A stretch of 64,000 nt of DNA, from assembly GCF_900176035.1 (NCBI RefSeq), contig NZ_FWWT01000022.1, forward strand, positions 1 through 64,000, given 5' to 3'. The position numbers were made by a program, and so were the translations under genes. The notes under the pieces were generated by a model, which made no database searches, was not told the DNA's origin, and worked only from the letters and a program-made list of their open reading frames with translations. This document shows, in pieces, positions 46,334 to 54,628 of the stretch (position 1 is the stretch's first letter; every line of letters begins with the position of its first letter). Source of the stretch: Desulfonispora thiosulfatigenes DSM 11270 (GTDB lineage: Bacteria > Bacillota > Peptococcia > Peptococcales > Desulfonisporaceae).

Positions 46334-48811
46334 ATGTTATTAAAAGAAAAACAAGAATTAATTTTAAAAGCACTTAAAGCTGAAAAAAACTTAAAATACT
46401 GTAATAGTGGAGTTATTGGAGGATTTGATAGTTTTATTTTAAGTAATTTACCTAAATTAGCTTTAGGAGAGGTAAAATTACACGAATACACTCATGAATT
46501 TAATAAATACACCGAATTAACTTTACAGGAAAGACATTTGTTGCTAAAAAAGTTAGAATTAGAAATTAAAAATAAACTTAATACTAAAGAAGAAGGAATC
46601 TTTTCGCCCAAGGTAATAGAGATAAAAAACCAAAAAGAAAATGTTGAAGAACAAAGTGATAAAAATCAAAATATGCAACTAGATAACAATATTAAACAAA
46701 GTGATATAGAGAAAAGCAAGCAACCCACAAGTGAAAAGGTGCAAATTAATAAAAAACAGATTAAATCAAAAGAATATAGCATTACAGAAAGTGCGTTAAA
46801 TAATATTGCTGAAATAGGATCAAAGAAAATAAGTCACTTAAAAAGACTGGGTATTGAAAATATTGAGGATATTTTATATTATTTCCCCAGAAGATATGAA
46901 GATCGTTCCCAGGTTAGAAATATCAGCGAATTAGTAGATGGCGAAGTAAATACAATTTTAGCCACAATTAAATCGGTAGAAGTAGTTACGCCACGACCCA
47001 GACTAAAAATATTAAAGGCTATTTTAGAAGATACTACAGGCGTAATAACGGCTATTTGGTATAATCAAACTTTTTTAAAGAATAAATTAAATAAGGATAA
47101 GAAAATATATCTTACGGGTAAAGTAGATATGCGTTTTGAAAAACAAATCAAAGTAAGTGATTATACTTTCTTTAACGAATCTAACAACGAAAATCCAGGA
47201 ATTGTGCCAATTTATCCTGCTGTAGAAGGTATTTCGCAAAAAATGATTACAAGTATTATTAAAACTACCCTGAATCAATATTTAACTACGATCAAAGAAT
47301 ACTTACCACCAGAAATTTTAAAAGAATATCATTTAATGTCTATTAAAGAAGCAATTAGAGAAATACATTTTCCAAGTAATTGGTATTTGCAAAACAAGGC
47401 TAGATATCGACTTGTTTTTGAGGAATTATTAATTTTACAACTAGGTATTAAAAGCCTACGAAAAGTAACTAAAAACAATACAGGCATAAGTCATGTAAAG
47501 AAGGAAAAATTAACCACATATTTTCTTGAAAGTTTACCATATAAATTAACAGATGCTCAATTTAAAGTAATTGGGGATATAAATAAGGATATGGAAAGCA
47601 CTCACTCTATGAATCGCTTAATTCAAGGTGATGTAGGATCAGGAAAAACAGTAGTTGCGATATGGGCTTTGTTAAAGGCAATAGCTGGTGGTTATCAGGG
47701 TGCGTTAATGGCTCCTACGGAAATTTTAGCTGAACAACATTATTTGAGCTTTTTAGAAATTCTAGTTCCACTTGGAATAATACCTGTACTGTTAACAGGG
47801 AGCATGACTAAAAAAGAAAAAAGTGAAAAGTCATTAGGAATATTGCAGGGAAAGTATAAATTAATTATTGGTACTCATGCTTTAATTCAAAATGAAGTAG
47901 TATTTGATAATTTAGGAATAGTAGTAATTGATGAACAACATCGTTTTGGGGTTAATCAAAGATTTGAACTGCAAAAGAAAGGTTTATCTCCAGACTTACT
48001 AGTGATGACAGCTACACCTATTCCTAGAAGCTTAGCATTAACCTTATATGGTGATATGGAGTTATCGGTGATAGATGAGTTGCCTCCAGGAAGACAAAGC
48101 GTTAAAACGTATCATTTAGATGAGAAGGAAATAGATAGAGTTTATAATTTTATGAGAAAAGAAGTTACCCTAGGAGGACAAGTATATATAGTTTGTCCTT
48201 TAGTAGAAGAATCAGAAAAACTTGATTTGGAAAATGCAACTAATCTAGCAGAATATTTAAGTAAGGATGTTTTTCCAGAATTAAATGTAGGTTTGATCCA
48301 TGGTAGGCTAAAAGTTTCTGAAAAAGAAAATGTTATGCAAAAGTTTAGAGCAGGAGAGATTAATATTTTAGTTGCTACAACAGTTATTGAAGTAGGTGTA
48401 AATGTACCTAATGCTACTGTAATGATGATTAAAAATGCAGAAAGATTTGGTTTAGCGCAGCTGCATCAGTTAAGAGGAAGAGTAGGAAGAAGTTCTAAAA
48501 AGTCTTATTGTATTTTAATCTCTAATCTTAAAAGTAAAGAAAGTAGAGCTAGAATGGAAATAATGACGAGTTCAACGGATGGCTTTATTATTGCAGAGCA
48601 GGATTTAAACTTAAGAGGTCCCGGAGACTTTTTTGGCACAAGACAACATGGTTTACCAAGTTTGAAAATTGCAGATATTATTAAAGACCATACTATTATG
48701 GAAGTAACTAAGGATTTAGCGATGAGGATATTAACTGAAGATGCAGAGTCTAGTAAATATAATTTATTAATGAGGCATGTTTATCGAAAATTTAAAACTA
48801 CTACTATTTAA
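46334..48811 (+). CDS. recG: ATP-dependent DNA helicase RecG, with N-terminal extension
   Basis: 825 residues against about 680 in most Firmicutes. The first about 150 residues are an extra, mostly helical, highly charged region (Lys/Asn/Gln-rich near 90-145) with no match that I recognise. The usual wedge OB domain then begins (IGSKKISHLKRLGIENIEDIL), followed by Walker A GDVGSGKTVV at 433 and DEQH at about 533, and the RecG C-terminal QLHQLRGRVGRS. RecG remodels stalled forks and Holliday junctions. The start ATG 46334 has a weak AGGTGAT site; residues 1-50 look well structured and are in the frame from that codon. Confidence 0.93.
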   Translation: MLLKEKQELILKALKAEKNLKYCNSGVIGGFDSFILSNLPKLALGEVKLHEYTHEFNKYTELTLQERHLLLKKLELEIKNKLNTKEEGIFSPKVIEIKNQKENVEEQSDKNQNMQLDNNIKQSDIEKSKQPTSEKVQINKKQIKSKEYSITESALNNIAEIGSKKISHLKRLGIENIEDILYYFPRRYEDRSQVRNISELVDGEVNTILATIKSVEVVTPRPRLKILKAILEDTTGVITAIWYNQTFLKNKLNKDKKIYLTGKVDMRFEKQIKVSDYTFFNESNNENPGIVPIYPAVEGISQKMITSIIKTTLNQYLTTIKEYLPPEILKEYHLMSIKEAIREIHFPSNWYLQNKARYRLVFEELLILQLGIKSLRKVTKNNTGISHVKKEKLTTYFLESLPYKLTDAQFKVIGDINKDMESTHSMNRLIQGDVGSGKTVVAIWALLKAIAGGYQGALMAPTEILAEQHYLSFLEILVPLGIIPVLLTGSMTKKEKSEKSLGILQGKYKLIIGTHALIQNEVVFDNLGIVVIDEQHRFGVNQRFELQKKGLSPDLLVMTATPIPRSLALTLYGDMELSVIDELPPGRQSVKTYHLDEKEIDRVYNFMRKEVTLGGQVYIVCPLVEESEKLDLENATNLAEYLSKDVFPELNVGLIHGRLKVSEKENVMQKFRAGEINILVATTVIEVGVNVPNATVMMIKNAERFGLAQLHQLRGRVGRSSKKSYCILISNLKSKESRARMEIMTSSTDGFIIAEQDLNLRGPGDFFGTRQHGLPSLKIADIIKDHTIMEVTKDLAMRILTEDAESSKYNLLMRHVYRKFKTTTI

Positions 48812-48849
48812 TCGTTATAAAAGACTATTCTTTTATAACGATTTTTTTT
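48810..48849 (+). terminator. terminator after recG
   Basis: AATCGTTATAAAAG pairs with CTTTTATAACGATT, then a T run. Confidence 0.92.
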
Positions 48850-48911
48850 AGAAAAATATCTCAGTTTAAAATCTTAAAAAAAATGCAAACTAAGTGAAAG
48901 GAGGTTTTAAT

Positions 48912-49040
48912 ATGAAAAAGAAATCAAAAGAACATGAATTAAAAAACTTAAAATATGAATTTGCGCAGGAAATGGGCATAACTGATATTCCCGATAATCC
49001 TACTGCTAAGAAAAACGAAAATAAAAACAATTCAAAATAA
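48912..49040 (+). CDS. short alpha/beta-type SASP-like protein, 42 residues
   Basis: Begins ATG 48912 after a strong AAAGGAGG site. The 42-residue product is basic and contains LKYEFAQEMGI (residues 13-23), which matches the first conserved segment of alpha/beta SASPs including the site cut by the Gpr protease. The second SASP segment (GG..VRRMI..A) is missing, so it is a half-size member or a gene that lost its end. It stands 72 bases ahead of two full SASP genes and near gpr, supporting a spore role. Confidence 0.7.
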   Translation: MKKKSKEHELKNLKYEFAQEMGITDIPDNPTAKKNENKNNSK

Positions 49041-49111
49041 AAGGTAAATAATACTAGAATAATAATCTTAAAACTGCACACAATATTAGTACAGAAAGGA
49101 GGTGAAACAAA

Positions 49112-49339
49112 ATGTCAAGAAGCACAAACAAACCAGCTGTTGAAGGAGCTAAGTCATTCTTAGATCAATTCAAATATGAGACTGCAAACGAATTAGGAAT
49201 TGCAAACTACAACCAAATCGATAAAGGTCAATTAACTTCTCGTGAAAATGGATATGTTGGTGGATATATGGTTAGAAAAATGATTCAGTATGCTGAGCAA
49301 AACATGGGAAATGAAATGAACCAACCCCCACAACAATAA
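49112..49339 (+). CDS. alpha/beta-type small acid-soluble spore protein (copy 1)
   Basis: 75 residues. Both conserved segments of the family are present: FKYETANELGI (Gpr cleavage region) and NGYVGGYMVRKMIQYAE (DNA-binding helix). SASPs coat spore DNA, protecting it from UV and heat, and are degraded in germination. A perfect AAGGAGGTG site precedes ATG 49112. The protein is identical to that of the next gene. Confidence 0.95.
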   Translation: MSRSTNKPAVEGAKSFLDQFKYETANELGIANYNQIDKGQLTSRENGYVGGYMVRKMIQYAEQNMGNEMNQPPQQ

Positions 49340-49431
49340 TATGTAGCTTGAGTAAAAAATAAAAGGTGTCAAAAATTAATCTAAATTAAATTAAATTAAA
49401 ATAGATATTAAAATTATAAGGAGGAATTACT

Positions 49432-49659
49432 ATGTCAAGAAGTACAAATAAACCAGCTGTTGAAGGTGCTAAGTCATTTTTAGATCAATTTAAATATGAG
49501 ACTGCAAATGAATTAGGAATTGCAAACTACAACCAAATCGATAAAGGTCAATTAACTTCTCGTGAAAATGGATATGTTGGTGGATATATGGTTAGAAAAA
49601 TGATTCAGTATGCTGAGCAAAACATGGGAAATGAAATGAATCAACCTCCACAACAATAA
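49432..49659 (+). CDS. alpha/beta-type small acid-soluble spore protein (copy 2)
   Basis: 75 residues, identical in protein sequence to copy 1. At DNA level about 130 bases in the middle and 3' part are the same, while silent third-position differences (such as AGC/AGT, TTC/TTT) are found only in the first 80 or so bases and at the very end. AAGGAGG precedes ATG 49432. The 92-base gap between the copies differs from the leader of copy 1. Confidence 0.95.
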   Translation: MSRSTNKPAVEGAKSFLDQFKYETANELGIANYNQIDKGQLTSRENGYVGGYMVRKMIQYAEQNMGNEMNQPPQQ

Positions 49660-49690
49660 ATTGTTTTAAAACATTTAAATAGATAATTAT

Positions 49691-49722
49691 AAACAAGCAG
49701 ATATTTATATCTGCTTGTTTAT
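49691..49722. terminator. bidirectional terminator between the SASP gene and gpr
   Basis: AAACAAGCAGATA and TATCTGCTTGTTT pair; A and T runs lie on the outer sides. Confidence 0.85.
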
Positions 49723-49732
49723 ATGTAAAAAA

Positions 49733-50719
49733 TTATTGTAAATAGTTAGCAACCTCTTCAGGCATAGCCGGATGAAGAGAGTCAGTTAAAGCAAGGGCAA
49801 TTACTTGTGAAGTATTTCTTATTAAATCATCTACTTCTTTAGGAGTAACCATTAAACTATTGGTATAAGGATTTAAAACTTTATCCAAAATTATTCTAAG
49901 CATCGGTGGATTTAATTCCTTAGATAATTCTTTTAATGGAGGTCTTTCCTTTAATTCATCTACGAAATTATCAATAATATCTTTAGCAATTATACTAGAA
50001 TTTACTACTGTAGGAACACCGATTGCAATTACTGGAACACCCATAAAATCTTGATTTATGGAAGCTCTTTTATTACCTACACCAGAACCAGGATTAATAC
50101 CTGTGTTAGATATTTGAATAGTTGAACCTATTCTACTAACGCTTCCAGCAGCTAAAGCATCAATAACAATTAAGGCTTTAGGAGAAGTTTTTTCTACGAT
50201 TCCTTTAATTATTTCAGCAGTTTCAATACCAGTAATACCTAAAACACCTGGTGCAATTACACTTACAGGTCTAAGTCCATTCGTTAATTCCTCTGGGACT
50301 CTGCCATGTAGGTGTCTAGTAGCCATTGTTTTTTCTACAACCTGTGGTCCTAAAGCATCAGGAGTAGCATTCCAGTTTCCAAGACCTACTATTAAAACGC
50401 TATCATCTTCGGTTTTAAAAGGATATATGGTTTTTAATTGCTCAGATAATACTTTACTTAAATCAGCATGTAAAGCTTTATTATTAATTCTTAAAGACTC
50501 TGATTCAATTGTAATATAATCACCGATGGGTTTACCAATAATACCAGAACCTTTACTATCTAATACTTTTACAACTTTCACAGTACAATTGTCAAAAGAT
50601 TCTTCACTTAAGCTAACTCCAGGTATTTCTCCTCCCCTGGTACCTCTAACAACGTCATGTGCTTCTAGGGCTAAGTCTAAATTAATATTAAGATCTTTAT
50701 AAAATCGTTCTTTATCCAT
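49733..50719 (-). CDS. gpr: germination protease (spore endopeptidase Gpr)
   Basis: 328 residues. The family segments GVSLSEESFDNCTVKVVKV, GLGNWNATPDALGP and VIDALAAGSVSRIGSTIQIS are present, and the N-terminal stretch includes the pro-sequence that Gpr removes itself when the spore core acidifies. Gpr cuts SASPs at the conserved Glu-X-Ala site during germination. ATG 50719 has an AGGAGG site. It is convergent with the two SASP genes, so the protease is encoded beside its own substrates. Confidence 0.95.
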   Translation of the reverse strand: MDKERFYKDLNINLDLALEAHDVVRGTRGGEIPGVSLSEESFDNCTVKVVKVLDSKGSGIIGKPIGDYITIESESLRINNKALHADLSKVLSEQLKTIYPFKTEDDSVLIVGLGNWNATPDALGPQVVEKTMATRHLHGRVPEELTNGLRPVSVIAPGVLGITGIETAEIIKGIVEKTSPKALIVIDALAAGSVSRIGSTIQISNTGINPGSGVGNKRASINQDFMGVPVIAIGVPTVVNSSIIAKDIIDNFVDELKERPPLKELSKELNPPMLRIILDKVLNPYTNSLMVTPKEVDDLIRNTSQVIALALTDSLHPAMPEEVANYLQ

Positions 50720-50778
50720 AAATACCTCCTATTATTTTTTAAAAGTGTATTTGTATTATTTCCAAATTAACAAAAAAA

Positions 50779-50800
50779 AACGCAGTATAAACTGCGAAAA
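50779..50800. other. small hairpin upstream of gpr
   Basis: CGCAGTATAAACTGCG is a short inverted repeat in the 246-base gap between gpr and rsmD. It could be an operator or transcript structure; nothing more can be said. The rest of the gap is A+T-rich and, apart from the rsmD promoter, holds nothing I recognise. Confidence 0.35.
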
Positions 50801-50935
50801 GGAAAAAACAAGGGGGGAAAGTTTTAATTACATTCTTAGTATGCACAACTGACTAAAAGATATACAATTAATTAAAAAATGTATAGTAAATAAGCAAATT
50901 ATATTTTTTAACCAATACTAAATATTTATGCTTTG

Positions 50936-50944
50936 TGCTATAAT
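50936..50944 (+). promoter_or_regulatory. extended -10 promoter of rsmD
   Basis: TGCTATAAT (extended -10, consensus) lies 22 bases ahead of the rsmD start codon. No good -35 is visible. Confidence 0.5.
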
Positions 50945-50965
50945 ATTTTATAGAGGTGGATATAA

Positions 50966-51517
50966 ATGAGAATTATTGCAGGATTATGTAAAGGCAAAAA
51001 TCTCAAATCACTTAAAGGCATGAACACTCGTCCTACTTCTGATAGAGTGAAAGAAGCAGTCTTTAGTGTTTTAACAAATAAGATTGTAGACCAAAAAGTA
51101 CTAGATTTATTTGGAGGGACAGGCAATATTGGTTTAGAAGCTTTAAGCCGTGGTTGTTCTTCGGTTGTTTTCGTAGAAAAAAACATTAAAGCAATGCAGA
51201 TAATTAAAGAAAATGTGGCTGATTGTGGTTTTGCTGAAAAAGTAAGTTATTTTAACTTAGATGCCTTTAAAGCAGTAAGTGTACTAAAAGAAAATAAACA
51301 ATCATTCAATTTAATTTATCTTGACCCACCTTATAATCTTGAAATTTTAGATTCTTTATTAGAAACACTAGTTAAATCTAATATATTAGAACCTTTAGCT
51401 ATTATTGTAGTTGAGTCATCTAAAAATACTCAAATTGCTGAGAAAATAGAAAATTTGGAAAAAGTAAAAGAAAATATATATGGTGATACGAAAATTACTT
51501 ATTACCAATTATTGTAG
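50966..51517 (+). CDS. rsmD: 16S rRNA (guanine-966-N2) methyltransferase
   Basis: 183 residues. MRIIAGLCKGKNLKSLKG at the N-terminus, the SAM-binding LDLFGGTGNIGLEALSRG and the catalytic DPPY (near residue 119-122) identify RsmD. AGAGGTGG precedes ATG 50966. In most Clostridia coaD follows; here the coiled-coil gene follows directly. Confidence 0.95.
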   Translation: MRIIAGLCKGKNLKSLKGMNTRPTSDRVKEAVFSVLTNKIVDQKVLDLFGGTGNIGLEALSRGCSSVVFVEKNIKAMQIIKENVADCGFAEKVSYFNLDAFKAVSVLKENKQSFNLIYLDPPYNLEILDSLLETLVKSNILEPLAIIVVESSKNTQIAEKIENLEKVKENIYGDTKITYYQLL

Positions 51518-51526
51518 GGGGTAAGT

Positions 51527-51985
51527 ATGGAAATTTATAAAATTCTGGATGAATTAGAAGCTGAAATTGAAAAATGTGCGAGAATACCACTTACGGACAA
51601 AATTGTGATTAAAGACGAAATCTTATTTGACTATATTGATCAAATGAGAGCAAACGTACCAGAAGATATGAGAACTGGTCAATTAATTAGAGATGAAAGA
51701 GAAAAAATCATCGAAGAGGCAAAAGCTAAAGCCAATGAAATTTTAACAAATGCTAAATCTCAAGTACTTGAAATTACAGATGAATCTGAAATTACGAAAT
51801 TAGCTGAACAAAAAGGTGACAAGATGTTAGAATCAGCTAGAAGACAGTCTGAAGAGCTGATTCGAGGTGCTTTAGAATACGCTGATGATTTAATGTCAAA
51901 TTTGCAAGATCAATTTGAACAAAACTTAGCACTTATAAAAGAAGGCAGACAACAAATAAAGGATACTAATAAGCAGGTTGATTAA
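51527..51985 (+). CDS. coiled-coil protein of unknown function
   Basis: 152 residues, almost entirely helical and charged, with a long predicted coiled-coil from about residue 60 to the end (RDEREKIIEEAKAKANEIL). Similar proteins are annotated loosely as ATPase or V-type ATPase subunit H-like; the resemblance is to the stalk-type coiled-coil and does not show a function. GGGGG precedes ATG 51527, 9 bases after rsmD. Its stop codon overlaps that of ylbJ on the other strand within a terminator. Confidence 0.75.
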   Translation: MEIYKILDELEAEIEKCARIPLTDKIVIKDEILFDYIDQMRANVPEDMRTGQLIRDEREKIIEEAKAKANEILTNAKSQVLEITDESEITKLAEQKGDKMLESARRQSEELIRGALEYADDLMSNLQDQFEQNLALIKEGRQQIKDTNKQVD

Positions 51986-52003
51986 ACCTGCTTATTTTTT
52001 TTT
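51968..52003. terminator. bidirectional terminator over two overlapping stop codons
   Basis: AATAAGCAGGTT and AACCTGCTTATT pair around a GATTA loop; T and A runs flank the stem. It contains the last codons of both the coiled-coil gene (plus) and ylbJ (minus), whose stops overlap at 51982-51985. Confidence 0.88.
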
Positions 52004-53181
52004 GCTAAGGTAAGGACAAATGATATAAATATTAACGTTACTAAAGCTAAAAGAGCAAATACAAGGTTAAATTTTAAGTAACCTAAAGTATGATAATTAA
52101 CTTGTGTAAAGGGCATATTAAAGACAGGTAAATTACTGTCCATAATTTTTAATACAGGGTCATATAAAAGATTTATTAAAAAACATGAAATAACCCCATG
52201 TAGTAGACGGCTAAAGATATATTTACTAATGGGTATATCCATTTTCCCTACTATACTTGTAACTTGAGCTTGAATAGAAAGACCACTCCAACCTAATATA
52301 AAACTAACTATAATCAATTGTTCTATAAGTGGGGCATTTGTTTCAGCTGCTGTTTTTGCACCTAAGGTCATTTCAAAAAATCCTGTGGTAATAGCTTGAC
52401 TAAAAGAACTATCTAAACCTAAAAACATTAAACCTTTACCAAGAACAATTTGAAGTACCACAAATAGGGAAGAATTTTTAAGTATTTCTAAAAAAACCGA
52501 AAAGAATACAACAAAACCACCAATTAACAAGATGTTTTTAATGGACTTATTAACAGCATTACCTAAAATTATTCCTAAAGGTTTCTTATTTTTAATTAAA
52601 GAACTAATGGCTGAATGAATTTTGCTTGTAAAACTAGAATTTTTAGATACATTTAAATAATTTGATTTAGACGAAAATATTCCTAAAGTTATTCCTAAAA
52701 TAATATTGGCTCCATAATGACAGATAGCCAAAAGAATTCCTAAACTAGGGTTATTAAACATGCCAATAGGGATAGCAACAAGTAAAAATACTGGACTAGC
52801 GTTGTTTGTAAAACAAATTAAACGTGTAGCCTCTTCTTTAGTACAAACATCGTTTTCTAATAATTGATTGGTTAAAACAGCACCCATTGGAAAACCTGAA
52901 GTTAAGCCCATAGCTAAAACAAAACCAGCTTCGCCTGGTTGTTTAAAAAGAGGTCTCATTATATTTTCCAAAAGTACACCTAATAGACGAACAATACCTA
53001 ATTCTACCATTAAATCTGTGATGATAAAAAAAGGAAGTAAAGAAGGGATTAATACAGTAGACCAAGTTTTAAGTCCAAAACCTGCTCCATTAAAAGTTTC
53101 TTCTGGGTGTAAAATCATACTAATAACTAAATAAAGTGTAAACAAGGATATTATAAAACGTAAAATATAATTTTTTTTCAC
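51982..53181 (-). CDS. ylbJ: sporulation integral membrane protein YlbJ
   Basis: 399 residues, about 8-10 membrane segments of the nucleoside-recognition (Gate) domain family (GLTSGFPMGAVLTNQLLE, NNASPVFLLV). In B. subtilis YlbJ is made in the mother cell under sigma-E and is needed for spore cortex formation. ATG 53181 begins MKKNYILRFIISLFTLYL, a good first membrane segment. Minus strand, upstream neighbour tmcAL in the same direction. Confidence 0.9.
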   Translation of the reverse strand: MKKNYILRFIISLFTLYLVISMILHPEETFNGAGFGLKTWSTVLIPSLLPFFIITDLMVELGIVRLLGVLLENIMRPLFKQPGEAGFVLAMGLTSGFPMGAVLTNQLLENDVCTKEEATRLICFTNNASPVFLLVAIPIGMFNNPSLGILLAICHYGANIILGITLGIFSSKSNYLNVSKNSSFTSKIHSAISSLIKNKKPLGIILGNAVNKSIKNILLIGGFVVFFSVFLEILKNSSLFVVLQIVLGKGLMFLGLDSSFSQAITTGFFEMTLGAKTAAETNAPLIEQLIIVSFILGWSGLSIQAQVTSIVGKMDIPISKYIFSRLLHGVISCFLINLLYDPVLKIMDSNLPVFNMPFTQVNYHTLGYLKFNLVFALLALVTLIFISFVLTLAKKNKQV

Positions 53182-53240
53182 AGTATTTACCCCTAAAAAG
53201 AATTATTAGTAAATTATACTGCTAATACGCTAAGATATGA

Positions 53241-54461
53241 TTAAATTAAATATTTTATCGGAGAATTATAATAGTCTTGTTTACCATAGCGTTGATTAGG
53301 GTTAGGCAAAGCTAGACTATATAGATCTGAGGCTCTAGCTTCTAAATCTAATATTTTTTTTCCAGTTGAATCTACTATTTTAAAGGCATTAGAAAATCTA
53401 TTAATAAGGGGTAATTCACTTGAAGATTTCATATGTTTTAAAAGAGATTGTCCTTTAGAATTAAAACCTAATATACGCAGATATTTTGGCTCTTTTAAAT
53501 CTAGGCTTTTTTCATAATTTAGGTAGATATGGGTTAATGAACGCTGAATTTTTGTATAAGTATATCTTTTAGTTTTTAATTCAGTAAGTAGTTCTTTGAT
53601 ACTACTATGCTTTTGAGCAGACTGATAAATTCTATTTTCTAGGCCTTCATTTATTTCAATAATTTTTTGTAATTCTAAAGGGTTTGTCCTTCGAATAATA
53701 GCTATAATATTTTGTTCTAAATTATCTAGAAAAAGAGGACCTTTGCCATCTTTGAAATCATTTTCGAGTATTTCTCGAGTAAAAGAAGGTACATGATTTT
53801 TCCAGTTAGGATCATTGTTTTTTATTAATTTTCGAATAGCAGAAGCACTGGCAAAACCATGATTAGGGTCAAGGCTATGATAATCACCTTTGCGTAAAAT
53901 CCCAACAGGTGTAATATCATTTTTCAAAATATCTAGAACTTGTAAGTAAGCTAAAGCTAAAATATTATTAGGATTATCCAATTCTCTTAAATCATCATTT
54001 TTTAAATCTAATACTTTTTCTAGGGTTAAAATACGTGCTTTAGGATATGAAAAACCAGCACCTAAAAAGTCATGTAACACAGATTTATATAATGCATCTT
54101 CATTATTAATAACCTGGGCAATTTTTTGTAACTGTAAAAGATTATTTGCCTCAGTTCCAAAGGATAGATGAGTAACAACACCAGATTTTACTAAGGATGT
54201 AACTGCACCAGTGGCATAATAAAAGGCACTACGACATGAAAACGCAACTGGTAATTCAATTACTAAATCTATTCCTGCGTGAAGTGCCATTTTAGTTCTA
54301 GACCATTTATCAACTATTGAAGGTTCTCCCCTTTGGAGAAAGTTACTAGCAAGGATACAGACCGTTATATCAGGATTTACACTTTTCTTAGCTTCATTAA
54401 GGTGATATAAATGACCATAATGAAAAGGATTATATTCGGCTATTATACTTAAAACTTTCAT
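53241..54461 (-). CDS. tmcAL: tRNA(Met) cytidine acetate ligase (YlbM family)
   Basis: 406 residues, a nucleotidyltransferase-fold enzyme. IIAEYNPFHYGHLYHL holds the HxGH motif (H14-Y-G-H17). In Bacillus TmcAL makes N4-acetylcytidine at the wobble position of elongator tRNA-Met from acetate and ATP. Length and the C-terminal region (SDLYSLALPNPNQRYGKQDY) are as in the family. ATG 54461 has an AAGGAAG site. It is divergent from pta. Confidence 0.92.
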   Translation of the reverse strand: MKVLSIIAEYNPFHYGHLYHLNEAKKSVNPDITVCILASNFLQRGEPSIVDKWSRTKMALHAGIDLVIELPVAFSCRSAFYYATGAVTSLVKSGVVTHLSFGTEANNLLQLQKIAQVINNEDALYKSVLHDFLGAGFSYPKARILTLEKVLDLKNDDLRELDNPNNILALAYLQVLDILKNDITPVGILRKGDYHSLDPNHGFASASAIRKLIKNNDPNWKNHVPSFTREILENDFKDGKGPLFLDNLEQNIIAIIRRTNPLELQKIIEINEGLENRIYQSAQKHSSIKELLTELKTKRYTYTKIQRSLTHIYLNYEKSLDLKEPKYLRILGFNSKGQSLLKHMKSSSELPLINRFSNAFKIVDSTGKKILDLEARASDLYSLALPNPNQRYGKQDYYNSPIKYLI

Positions 54462-54628
54462 AATAAATCTTTCCTTCTTTTCTTAATTTGTGTTTAGTTA
54501 TATACTAACAAGTACATTTAATATACATTCTACTAGATACTTTTTAATTTTTTTTGTTATCTATAGTCAAAATTTGTTACACTATTATATGAGGTATTAA
54601 AATTATACCAAAGAAAGGGGTATTTTCA

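Noticed and set aside
49112-49659. Tandem DNA repeat or mobile duplication
   Set aside because: The similarity is limited to the two coding regions; both are complete SASP genes, and multiple SASP copies are normal.
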